From contig CAWJCB010000034.1 in assembly GCA_963841105.1 (NCBI GenBank), positions 124,001 through 188,000 of the forward strand: DNA of 64,000 nucleotides. The letters run 5' to 3'. A program made the position numbers and the translations under genes. The DNA is from VAZQ01 sp963841105 (lineage in GTDB: Bacteria; Pseudomonadota; Alphaproteobacteria; Rhizobiales; Xanthobacteraceae). Positions 35,970 to 47,352 of this stretch are shown one piece after another; position 1 is the stretch's first letter; every line of letters begins with the position of its first letter. The notes beneath the pieces are model-generated. The model saw only the letters and a list, made by a program, of their open reading frames with translations, was not told where the DNA came from and searched no databases.

Positions 35970-38636
35970 ATGCGAACTGAAGAACCCCGCCCGGTCCGCC
36001 TTGTGGATTACCGCACGCCCGACTGGCTTGTTGACACGGTGGAGCTCGATATTGCCCTCGATCCGCATGCAACCCGGGTTCGGGCGACGCTGTCGGTGCG
36101 GCCGGGCGGGAACACCGGCGTAGCAGCGCCCCTGGCGTTCGACGGCGACTCGCTGACGCTTCGTTCGGTCGCCATCGATGGATCTATGCTCCCGGCGGAG
36201 CAGTATGTTGCCTCGGCCGATCGCCTGACTATAGCCCAACCGCCGCAGCGATCGTTCCGGCTCGAGATCGAGACCGTGGTGGACCCTTGCGCCAACACCC
36301 AGCTGCTCGGACTTTATCGTTCCGGATCGATCTACTGCACCCAATGCGAGGCCGAGGGGTTCCGTCGCATTACGTATTTCCCCGATCGCCCTGATGTCAT
36401 GGCGATCTACACCACCCGCATCGAGGCCGAGAAAGCCGCCGCGCCGGTGCTGCTCGCCAACGGCAACCTGATTGCCGCGGGCGACCTGCAAGGCGGAAGG
36501 CGCCATTTTGTCATCTGGCACGACCCATTCCCCAAGCCGTCCTATCTGTTCGCCGTGGTGGGCGGAAATCTTGCCTGCGTGGAGGATCGCTTCCGTACCA
36601 TGTCGGGGCGGGATGTGACGCTTCGGATTTACGTGGAGCCCGGAAAGGAGTCGCGGTGCGAGCACGCGATGGCGTCGCTCAAGCGCGCCATGCGTTGGGA
36701 TGAGACGGCGTTCGGCCGCGAGTACGACCTCGACATCTTCATGATCGTCGCGGTTTCAGACTTCAACATGGGTGCGATGGAGAACAAGGGTCTTAACATC
36801 TTCAACGACAAGTACGTGCTTGCATCGCAGGAGACCGCCGCTGACGATGACTTCGACCGCATCGAGGCCATTGTCGCGCATGAGTATTTTCACAATTGGA
36901 CCGGCAATCGCATCACCTGCCGCGATTGGTTCCAGCTCTGCCTGAAGGAAGGGCTCACGGTTTTCCGTGACCAGGAATTCAGCGCTGATACCCGCTCGCG
37001 CGCCGTCGAACGCATAAATGACGTGCGTGGGTTGCGCGCGCATCAGTTCGACGAAGATGCCGGACCGCTGGCTCACCCGGTCCGTCCGGAGAAATATTTG
37101 GAGATCAATAATTTCTATACGGCGACGGTTTACGAGAAAGGCGCCGAAATCGTTCGCATGCTGAGGACCATGCTCGGGCCGCAGAAATTCCGCGAAGGCA
37201 TGGATCTTTATTTTGCCCGCCACGACGGGCAAGCGGCGACAGTAGAGCAGTTCGTGCAATGTTTCGCCGACGTATCGGCGGAGGATCTTGCGCAATTCAT
37301 GCTGTGGTATTCGCAGGCGGGCACGCCGCAGATCGTGGCCAACGGCAGCCATGATGCGTCCACGAGAATCTACCGGCTCGATCTGGCGCAGAGCGTGCCA
37401 GCAACGCCGGGTCAATTGACCAAGCAGCCGATGGTGATCCCGCTTGCGGTCGGCCTGGTTGGGCGCAACGGACACGATCTTCCACTCAAGCTGACCGGTG
37501 GAGGCGCGCTTGCCCGTGGCGTGCTGACCTTGACCAAGCCCGCCGAGACTTTGCTTTTTACCGGTGTTTCCGAGGCGCCCGTTCTTTCTCTTAACCGCGG
37601 ATTCTCGGCGCCTGTGAAGCTCACCTCAAATCTTTCAACCGGCGACCTGCAATTTCTTGCCGCGCAAGACAGTGATCCTTTCAATCGATGGCAAGCCTTC
37701 CAGACCCTTGCCACCCGATTTCTGGTCGACCAATCGTCCGCTCTGCGCGCGGGCCACCGCAGCCGACTGGACCATGACCGTGAAGCTCTTGTGCTCACAG
37801 ATGCTCTCGGAACGCTCCTCTCCAACGCCACTATCGATCCAGCCTTTGCCGCGCTCATGCTGACGGTTCCCGGCGAATCCGAGATTGCTCGCGAGATCGG
37901 GCATGACGTCGACCCCACTGCCATTTTTACTGCGCGAACGACGCTGCGCGGCCTGATCGGAAGCAGCCTGCATTCGGTGCTGCTCGACCACTATCGGCGC
38001 CTGTCCGAGAACGGCCCATACCGGGTCGATGCGGTCAGCACCGGCCGGCGTGCGCTGCGCAACACGTGTCTGGCCTTGCTGGTCGCGACCCAAAGGCGCG
38101 ATGCGATCGCGCTCGCCGCGCGACAATATGAGTGTGCAAACAACATGACGGACCGTATGGCGGCGCTCTCGTCGCTGTCCCTCCACGATTTGCCCGAGCG
38201 AGCCGCGGCGCTGGAGGATTTCTACGCCCGTTATCGTGACGATCCCTTGATCGTTGACAAATGGTTCGGCGTGCAGGCCACGATTCCGGAGCCGGCAACG
38301 CTTGATCGCGTGAAGGCGCTTACAGCGCATCCGGCATTTTCATTCGCTAATCCCAATCGCGTGCGCGCCCTGGTCCATGCATTCGCGTTGGGTAATCAGA
38401 AGGAGCTCAATCGGCCCGACGGCGCCGGGTATGCATTTGTCGTTGACACTGTCTTGGCGCTCGATTCAAAGAACCCACAGCTCGCCGCGAGGTTGCTCTC
38501 CGCCCTCAGGAGTTGGCGCGTGCTGGAGCCGCAACGGCGAGCGCTCGCGCAGGCAGCGCTTGCGCGGGTGCTGGCTGCACCCTCCCTCTCTCCCGATGTC
38601 AGCGACATCGCGCAGCGTGCGCTGGCAGAAGTCTGA
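35970..38636 (+). CDS. pepN: Aminopeptidase N (M1 metallopeptidase)
   Basis: This protein of about 888 residues is of the E. coli PepN type, removing N-terminal residues from peptides in the cytosol. The exopeptidase motif GAMENKGLNIFNDKY and zinc site HEYFHNWTGNRIT (HExxH variant) with the downstream Glu in LKEGLTVFRD are all present. The C-terminal helical domain is complete (to about residue 888). ATG 35970 is used; GTG 35967 directly precedes it. The gene is intact despite its length. Confidence 0.96.
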   Translation: MRTEEPRPVRLVDYRTPDWLVDTVELDIALDPHATRVRATLSVRPGGNTGVAAPLAFDGDSLTLRSVAIDGSMLPAEQYVASADRLTIAQPPQRSFRLEIETVVDPCANTQLLGLYRSGSIYCTQCEAEGFRRITYFPDRPDVMAIYTTRIEAEKAAAPVLLANGNLIAAGDLQGGRRHFVIWHDPFPKPSYLFAVVGGNLACVEDRFRTMSGRDVTLRIYVEPGKESRCEHAMASLKRAMRWDETAFGREYDLDIFMIVAVSDFNMGAMENKGLNIFNDKYVLASQETAADDDFDRIEAIVAHEYFHNWTGNRITCRDWFQLCLKEGLTVFRDQEFSADTRSRAVERINDVRGLRAHQFDEDAGPLAHPVRPEKYLEINNFYTATVYEKGAEIVRMLRTMLGPQKFREGMDLYFARHDGQAATVEQFVQCFADVSAEDLAQFMLWYSQAGTPQIVANGSHDASTRIYRLDLAQSVPATPGQLTKQPMVIPLAVGLVGRNGHDLPLKLTGGGALARGVLTLTKPAETLLFTGVSEAPVLSLNRGFSAPVKLTSNLSTGDLQFLAAQDSDPFNRWQAFQTLATRFLVDQSSALRAGHRSRLDHDREALVLTDALGTLLSNATIDPAFAALMLTVPGESEIAREIGHDVDPTAIFTARTTLRGLIGSSLHSVLLDHYRRLSENGPYRVDAVSTGRRALRNTCLALLVATQRRDAIALAARQYECANNMTDRMAALSSLSLHDLPERAAALEDFYARYRDDPLIVDKWFGVQATIPEPATLDRVKALTAHPAFSFANPNRVRALVHAFALGNQKELNRPDGAGYAFVVDTVLALDSKNPQLAARLLSALRSWRVLEPQRRALAQAALARVLAAPSLSPDVSDIAQRALAEV

Positions 38637-38753
38637 GCGTCACGCATGCGGTGGGCTCCCCTCCCCCTTGTGGTCCCCTTGTGGGGAGGGGTTGGGGGTG
38701 GGGTTCTGAGATAGCGGGATTAGCGTTGCGTTTCGCGCCACCCCCCTCCCCAG

Positions 38754-38842
38754 CCCTCCCCCACATCCGAACTCGGGTCTACCCGAGTTCGGCACTATAG
38801 AGTGGCCGAAGTCGGATACATCCGACTTCGGCTGGGGGAGGG
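38754..38842. repeat. Nested double-hairpin dispersed repeat, copy 2 (inverted)
   Basis: Hairpins at 38767-38792 (arm CCGAACTCGGGT) and 38806-38831 (arm CCGAAGTCGGAT) are separated by CACTATAGAGTGG. An outer CCCTCCCCC/GGGGGAGGG stem spans 38754-38842. It is the reverse orientation of the copy at 2506-2595. It lies between the convergent pepN and malic enzyme genes. A further G/C palindrome region at about 38655-38700 precedes it. Confidence 0.8.
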
Positions 38843-38893
38843 AGCAGACGGAGTATGCTGCTCGGTCTGGCTCCGCTTCAACGAGAACCGCAG

Positions 38894-40655
38894 CTAATGC
38901 ACCCGGCGATAGGGTCGATAGACCGGCGCCCATATCTTGGCTCTTACGGCCGCCTCAAGCATGTCTCGGCTCATCGTTCCGGCAAGCCCCTCCGCTTGCG
39001 CTTGCAGCGCCACGGCCATAGCCACATGATATGAGACCTCGCGCAACTCGGTGACCGGCGGCAAAAGATTGGCTTTGGGATCGAGCTTGCTGGGGGAGGC
39101 TGCCGCGAGCGCGCGAGCCGCCGCCATCAGCATTCCATCGGTGATGCGGTGTGCTTGCACCGCAATGCTGCCAAGCCCAATGCCGGGAAAGACGTAGGCA
39201 TTATTGGTTTGATCGACGCGGAACCGGACGCCGTCCTTGACCACCGGGGGAAAGGGGCTGCCGGTGCCGATCACCGCGCGCCCACGCGTCCAGGCAAAGA
39301 TGTCGGACGGCGTGGCTTCGCAACGCGACGTTGGATTGGAAAGCGGAAAGATGATGGGCTGTTGCGTGAAATCGGCCATCGCGCGCACGACATCCTCCGG
39401 AAATCCGCCGGGCTGTCCTGAAACTCCGATGAGCACGGTCGGTCGCGCGTTGCGCGCCACGTCCATCAGGCCGATCTGCCCTGGCTTGTCGAGATGCCAT
39501 TGCGCCACCGTGGCACGGGGCTGAGCGAATGGCGCTTGGAAGTCCAGGAGCCCGGACATTGCCTCGACCAGAAGGCCGTCTCGATCGACAACGTAGAAAC
39601 GCGCTCGCGCTTCGCTTGCGGGAAGGCCCTCGGCGAGCATCGCCTTGAGCAGAAGCGAGCTGATGCCAATTCCCGCCGAGCCGCCGCCCAACACGACGAT
39701 GCGATGGTGGCTCAGCGGAATCCCGGTCACGTTGACGGCAGCGAGCAGCGTCCCTGTGGCCACCACCGCTGTGCCTTGGATGTCATCATTGAAGGTGCAG
39801 AGGCGATCACGATAGCAGTCCAGCAGCCTGGTTGCATTGTCGCGGGCAAAGTCTTCCCACTGCAGAAGGATGTGCGGCCACCGCTCGCTCACGGCGCGTA
39901 CGAAGGCGGCGACGAAATCGTCATATGTGTTGCCGCGCACGCGCTCGTGCCGCCAGCCGACATAGAGCGGATTCTGCAAGGCATTGGGAATTGTTGGTGC
40001 CGGCGTCGAGCATGATGGGAAGCGTCGATGACGGATGTAAACCGCCACAGGCCGTATAGAGGGCAAGCTTGCCGATCGGGATGCCCATCCCGCCCGCGCC
40101 CTGATCGCCGAGCCCGAGGATGCGTTCGCCGTCGGTGACCACAATGGCTTCGACGCCGTCGAAACGGGGATTGGAAAGGATGCGGCTCATGCGCGCCATA
40201 TGCGGCACACTGAGAAAAAGGCCACGTGGCTTGCGGAAGCTTTGGCTGAATTGCTGACAGCCCAGCCCTACGGTGGGCGTGTAGACGACAGGAAGCATTT
40301 CCGCGAGATCGCTTGCCAAAACAGCGTAGAAGAGCACCTCGTTGGAGTCCTGGAGTCCGCGCAAGAAGACGTAGCGGGCGAGATCGCTCGGCAGCTGCCG
40401 GAAGGCCTGTATGCGCCGGTTGACCTGCTCCTCAAGATTTGCCACGTTGGGCGGCAGCAGTCCGTGCAGCTCGAAAGAATCGCGCTCGTCCTCGGTGAAC
40501 GCCGTACCTTTATTGAGCAGCGGATCGTTGAGAAGCTCATAGCCGAACAGGCGGGTTTCGACGCACGACTGCCCGGCCATGCATTGCCCCGGGCCTAGCA
40601 TCGCGGTGGATGTCTCGATTTGGGTCGGCATTTCCAATGTCCTGCGGCCCAGCAA
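38894..40655 (-). pseudogene. NAD-type malic enzyme (oxidative decarboxylation of malate), frameshifted
   Basis: The N-terminal part (from ATG 40655 or 40631) has LLNKGTAFTEDERDSFELHG, PVVYTPTVGLGCQQFS, VVTDGERILGLGDQGAGGMG and GKLALYTACGG, and runs out of frame after MLDAGTNN. The rest (NPLYVGWRHERVRGNTYDDF, FNDDIQGTAVVATGT, VVLGGGSAGIGISSLLL) is in another frame, to 38894. Removing one base at about 39989-39990 gives GTNNPNALQNPLYVGWR and a normal enzyme of about 587 residues. Active-site residues are all encoded. The damage is probably artefactual but is present as given. Confidence 0.88.
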
Positions 40656-41052
40656 GGACGCGCCCGCTGAGGATCATGCGCCTCCTGTGGTCCAGTCAAG
40701 AGTGGCGCACGGCCGAAAGGGCGCCATGCGACGCGCAAGCATCACCGAATGGCGCTCACTCACGCCTTCATTCCAGTCCTGGTCTGCCACTGACGCCGGT
40801 AACACTTCGGCCAAATTCATGACGGTTACCCCACCCTTGCTTCCGGCACCGATAAACATGTCCGCCTACATCACCGTACAGCCGCGCAAAAAGCTTTGCG
40901 ATTCAGGATGAAGGCAAGAACCAGAAGGTTTTTGCGCTCGATCGATTTCGCTCTCGACAAATTGCCATCTTTCGATTCCAATCAAAGTGATTCGGAGAGA
41001 TGCGGCACATCCTTCCGATGAAGGTGCAAGGGAATCCGAACGGAGGCGACGA
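40656..41052. other. Intergenic region, no gene recognised
   Basis: Divergent promoter region between malic enzyme and the sensor kinase. Short frames on the minus strand (40674-40859, 40866-41102) have no recognisable similarity and are not called. Confidence 0.55.
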
Positions 41053-43428
<2,376 letters not shown>

Positions 43429-43794
43429 GCGGCGCGGAATTTTAATGCCATGTGATGATGCACGGCGAACGCCGCAAGCGTAGCCCGGATTGAGCGCCAG
43501 CGAAATCCGGGTCGCCGGTGCTGATGATCGCCGCTCCAACGCGCTGCCCCCTCTCCAATGAACGACAAAAGGTGCCCAGCACGCCGGGTATGCATTGCGC
43601 GGATCAGAGGCGTCGTTGATGTCGGCGAGCATGGCGCGACGCAGTGTCTCGGCGCGACCGAGCGATGGATCGGATTTCATGATTGAAATCCGGTCAGTCT
43701 CTTTTCTCGATGGAATATGGCATAAGCGGCATGGATTGAGCATTCTGTTCGATATTTGCGTAGAGAAGCACTCACAAGTCTGAGGAGGCATTTC
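43429..43794. other. Intergenic region with half repeat and gene debris
   Basis: It contains half of a GTAGCCCGGAT-type repeat near 43480, a CHAT-domain remnant at 43546-43680, and the promoter and GAGGAGG ribosome site of the bicupin gene. Confidence 0.6.
43546..43680 (-). pseudogene. C-terminal remnant of a CHAT-domain (caspase-like) protein
   Basis: The minus-strand frame reads SLGRAETLRRAMLADINDAS then DPRNAYPACWAPFVV, which is the usual end of CHAT-domain proteins (GRAEALRRAML...NAYPAYWAPFVVVGEG). Only about 45 residues remain, the conserved His/Cys catalytic part is absent, and the frame continues into unrelated sequence. It is a relic, not a gene. Confidence 0.55.
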
Positions 43795-45051
43795 ATGGAG
43801 TTTTTATCCCGGCGCAATCTGCTCACAGCCACCGCTGCCGGTACAGCAGCAACCGCGGCCGCGGCGGCGAGCGCTCAGACTTTCGGCAACCCGGACCAGC
43901 CGCCACAGGGCGTTATCAACACGACCGGCAATCCGGCAAGCGCGACCGATCCGGGTCCGCAGAACCCCACATTGACATCGCAGTTCCCCGGCGCCTTCTC
44001 GCCGCCGGCGACCAACGTCGGCGATATGCCGATGTTCTGGTCATCCTTCAACAACGCTCCTCGACGCATTCAGAATGGTGGATGGGCACGACAGGTCACC
44101 CAGGCTGATTTCGCAATCTCGGAAGAAATCTCCGGCGTCAACATGCGTCTCACGCGCGGCGGTATCCGCGAGCTGCACTGGCATCAGGCCGCAGAATGGG
44201 CGTTCGTCACCAAGGGTGCTGCCCGCATCACCACCATCGATTCCGAGGGACGCGCGAATGTCGAAGACGTCGGTGAAGGCGGACTGTGGTATTTCCCATC
44301 GGGCATGCCGCACTCATTGCAGGGAATTGGCGAGGACGGCACTGAGTTCATTCTTTGCTTCGATGACGGCAAAGCTACCGAATATAATACCCTGCTTCTC
44401 ACCGAATGGTTTGCGCATACACCGCCAGACATACTGGCATTGAATTTCGGCCTCCCGGCTGAGACCTTTGCGAAGATCCCGCTGCACGCCCTTTACATTT
44501 TCCAGGGACAGATGCCGGATGCCCTGAATGCCGCTCAAGCTCAGGCCGCCGGCGCGGCCGGCAAAATGCCGAACCCATCGTCCTTCGCGCTGAGCAGCAT
44601 GGCGCCCACGCGCAAGACCGCCGGTGGCGAAGTGCGCATTGCCGACAGCCGCAATTTCAAGGCGGCGCAGAACATCGCCGCCGCGCTTGTGACCGTGCAC
44701 CCGGGCGGTCTGCGCGAAATGCATTGGCATCCCAATGCCGATGAATGGCAATATTATATCTCAGGTCAAGCCGAGATGACTGTCTTCAACACAGGCCCTA
44801 AAGCCGTCACCCAGAATTTCCACCCCGGAGACATCGGGTATGTCAAAAGAAATCTCGGCCACTATGTACGCAACACCGGCAACACGGACTTGACGTTCCT
44901 GGAGGTTTTCAGGAGCAATCATTTCGAAGACGTTTCTCTGTCAGATTGGTTGTCGCACACCCCTCGCTCGATGGTTGCTCAACACCTCAACGTCGACCCG
45001 GCTATCGTGGCGCGCTTTCCAAGCAACAAACCCGAGATCATGCCGCAATAG
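43795..45051 (+). CDS. oxdC: Exported bicupin, oxalate decarboxylase family
   Basis: This 418-residue protein has a Tat-type signal (MEFLSRRNLLTATAAGTAAT, cleavage after ASAQ) and two cupin domains. Each holds a manganese-type motif: GIRELHWHQAAEWAFV (N-terminal) and LREMHWHPNADEWQYY (C-terminal), with later His ligands in FPSGMPHSLQG and KRNLGHYVRN. These match the oxalate decarboxylase family, which converts oxalate to formate and CO2. The ATG at 43795 has GAGGAGG upstream. A secreted protein of unknown function follows by 10 bp. Confidence 0.85.
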   Translation: MEFLSRRNLLTATAAGTAATAAAAASAQTFGNPDQPPQGVINTTGNPASATDPGPQNPTLTSQFPGAFSPPATNVGDMPMFWSSFNNAPRRIQNGGWARQVTQADFAISEEISGVNMRLTRGGIRELHWHQAAEWAFVTKGAARITTIDSEGRANVEDVGEGGLWYFPSGMPHSLQGIGEDGTEFILCFDDGKATEYNTLLLTEWFAHTPPDILALNFGLPAETFAKIPLHALYIFQGQMPDALNAAQAQAAGAAGKMPNPSSFALSSMAPTRKTAGGEVRIADSRNFKAAQNIAAALVTVHPGGLREMHWHPNADEWQYYISGQAEMTVFNTGPKAVTQNFHPGDIGYVKRNLGHYVRNTGNTDLTFLEVFRSNHFEDVSLSDWLSHTPRSMVAQHLNVDPAIVARFPSNKPEIMPQ

Positions 45052-45061
45052 GCGTACTGTC

Positions 45062-46261
45062 ATGGCGCGCATCGCTAATGCGGCAACCTCCAGAGCGCTT
45101 GCCACCACGCGTGCGGCAGTTGTCGCTTTCGGGCTCCTCCTCCTCCTCGCGCCGCCTGTTTCCAATGCCATCGACACGATCACCAACGCGGTAACGTCGC
45201 TCGTCCCGGCATACGTCGGCGATCTCAGCTTCATTTCCCCGGCACAGGGTCAGCCGGCCGCACCCATGAAATCACAGTCGGATGCGCTCAATGCGTACAA
45301 CAAAGCAGTAACCGAATTTAAGTCGATCTTGAGCCAGCGGCGCGCACAGATCACTTCAAACCAACAGTTGCCGAACTTGCCGGGACAAGCGCTCTATCTT
45401 GCTCGCAACAACATGATAAGCGCGTATAAGGATCTCACTGACGCGCTTCCGTCTAAAATTGGCAGATCAAATAAATTTGGAATTCCACCGGCGTACTTCG
45501 ATGCCGCCAATGAGCCGCTTCTCGATGAGTATACAAATCTCTTCAAGATCATGCAGGCGCCACCCGTCAATGCACAAAACTCAGTTACTCCGTTTGCTGA
45601 TGTTGTTGACCTGGGAGGCAATATCGCACGAGCTAAGGGCCTCGATGAGGCAAATTCCGAGCTGGCGGGTCGCATCAGCTTGGGCCTGTTCTTTGCCGAG
45701 ACAAATGGCAATCAAAACATCGGGAATGCGCGCTCGAATAAGTACAAGGGAAGTCTGCAAACAGGCGTATCTGAAGATCACAATGGTCAGAAGAAATGGG
45801 CAGCAATCAAGAGCTCGATCACAGCCTTTGATCCCGCGCTGAGCGCTCGCGACGACAAGGAAGAGGCGCGGACTGGCAATTTAGATCATCGATTCAATCA
45901 CTGGACCGCCGTGCGAGACGGCCTTATGAACGCCCACGCTGACCTTTTCCGGCAAATACCGGCGATCGCGAAAGCATTGCCAAATCCAATTGATCAAATG
46001 AAGCTTTTTGAGCTCATCCAGATTATTCCCAGTCCAACCAAGTCCGCTCTCAATTCGGGCAACCTGGCCAGCTACCGGATTTCCGACCCGACGATAATGG
46101 GGTATCTGCGCAACAACAGCATCTTCACCTTCGGCCAGGTCGATAGGGCAAAGACATCTGCAACCTACCGCGAAATTCTTGATGCGATGTGGCTCTTCAA
46201 TGACAAATTTGAAAGGGCACTGGTAAAATTCAACGAGATCAAGGCGCAGAAAAAGGGGTGA
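45062..46261 (+). CDS. Secreted protein of unknown function
   Basis: This 399-residue protein has a signal peptide (AAVVAFGLLLLLAPPVSNA) and a mainly polar, helical mature part; no known domain was recognised. Notable segments are GLFFAETNGNQNIGNARSNK, LDHRFNHWTAVRDGLMNAHA and ALPNPIDQMKLFELIQII. There are no cysteine pairs or lipobox. It starts 10 bp after the bicupin stop and is probably co-transcribed and co-exported with it. It overlaps the convergent glycosyltransferase gene by 23 bp at its 3' end. It is poorer in GC than its neighbours. Confidence 0.75.
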   Translation: MARIANAATSRALATTRAAVVAFGLLLLLAPPVSNAIDTITNAVTSLVPAYVGDLSFISPAQGQPAAPMKSQSDALNAYNKAVTEFKSILSQRRAQITSNQQLPNLPGQALYLARNNMISAYKDLTDALPSKIGRSNKFGIPPAYFDAANEPLLDEYTNLFKIMQAPPVNAQNSVTPFADVVDLGGNIARAKGLDEANSELAGRISLGLFFAETNGNQNIGNARSNKYKGSLQTGVSEDHNGQKKWAAIKSSITAFDPALSARDDKEEARTGNLDHRFNHWTAVRDGLMNAHADLFRQIPAIAKALPNPIDQMKLFELIQIIPSPTKSALNSGNLASYRISDPTIMGYLRNNSIFTFGQVDRAKTSATYREILDAMWLFNDKFERALVKFNEIKAQKKG

Positions 46262-47279
46262 GAGCTGCTGGGGTCGCTTCTGAGCAAACCGAGAGAAATG
46301 TTGACCGATCAATTGACTGAGTAATCGTCAGTGGCCAGCGGGCAATCAGCTTCCATGCAAGCGAGCCCCCTCGCCTTCCATGAAATGCCAAAGCAAGAAG
46401 ACCCTCCACATACATCCGAAACCCTATGAAGCGATACCTCCACAGATGGTGCCAGTAGCCCATAGCATCGCGCGTCCGTCCTTTTTCCTGTAATTGAAGA
46501 ACCATATACCAAACCAGCCCGATACAGGCATTTCGCAACTTAAGATCATCTTTAAGAAGCGGAGTGCGTTTGATCAACCGCAAAACATAATCAGCTTTGG
46601 GCTTGACATGATCGAGAGTTGCGGCCCTGCGACTGATTTTGTCCTCTCCATGAATCTGGCAAAAACAATCGGGGCTTGCGTTGGTCCTGACGTATGTCAA
46701 GCCTGCCAACAACGCAACGACATGCAGCTGCCAATCTTGCCAACCAGGAAGGGACTCATCAAAGCCACCCATCTTTAACAAGGCAGATCTCTTCCATATC
46801 GGTCCGGTGATCGACCACGGCGCGTCCAGCCTCATGAACCTCAACAAGTCAGATTCCGGTTTCACAATGTTCCAGACGATGGATGTGTCCCCGGGACTAT
46901 CGTTAAAAGCGCCTGTTTGAAACACGATGAAGTCGTAGCTCGGATACTGAGAAAAATAATCAACTCGTGTGGCAACACAGGTCTCCGTCAGGAGATCATC
47001 TGAGTCCAGAAAGATGAGATACTTGCCTTTGGCCCGTTCGACGCCCTCGTTGCGGCAGGCGGCCGCCCCTTTAAGGGGCCTGCTTCTGGAAAACACCTTG
47101 AAACGCGCATCCCTCGCCGCAAAGGCGCTTGCCGCCAAAACACTTGCATCTGTTGATCCATCGTCTACGACAAGACATTCCCAGTCCGCAAGTGTTTGCC
47201 GTTCAATCGAGCCCAGGCACCGGGCCAGCAGTGCAGATCGATTGTATACAGGGACTATAATCGAAACCATCGCCATCAA
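46239..47279 (-). CDS. Family 2 glycosyltransferase
   Basis: This 346-residue protein has the GT-A fold of GT2 enzymes: SIIVPVYNRSALLARCLGSI at the start, LVVDDGSTDAS, then KYLIFLDSDDLL containing the DXD metal site. The C-terminal part has no large hydrophobic domain, so it is a soluble or peripheral transferase acting on surface polysaccharide or lipid intermediates. No other polysaccharide genes are next to it. Its lower GC content than the flanking glnE suggests acquisition. Confidence 0.88.
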   Translation of the reverse strand: MMAMVSIIVPVYNRSALLARCLGSIERQTLADWECLVVDDGSTDASVLAASAFAARDARFKVFSRSRPLKGAAACRNEGVERAKGKYLIFLDSDDLLTETCVATRVDYFSQYPSYDFIVFQTGAFNDSPGDTSIVWNIVKPESDLLRFMRLDAPWSITGPIWKRSALLKMGGFDESLPGWQDWQLHVVALLAGLTYVRTNASPDCFCQIHGEDKISRRAATLDHVKPKADYVLRLIKRTPLLKDDLKLRNACIGLVWYMVLQLQEKGRTRDAMGYWHHLWRYRFIGFRMYVEGLLALAFHGRRGGSLAWKLIARWPLTITQSIDRSTFLSVCSEATPAALTPFSAP

Positions 47280-47352
47280 TTAAATGCCTGTCATTCAATG
47301 CCCATCCCGGATTCGCAAGTTGCTCGATCCGGACTACAACCTGTGGCAGGCG

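Noticed and set aside
38637..38893. CRISPR-like alternation of palindromes
   Set aside because: Only two different hairpins with outer stems, no regular spacers and no cas genes.
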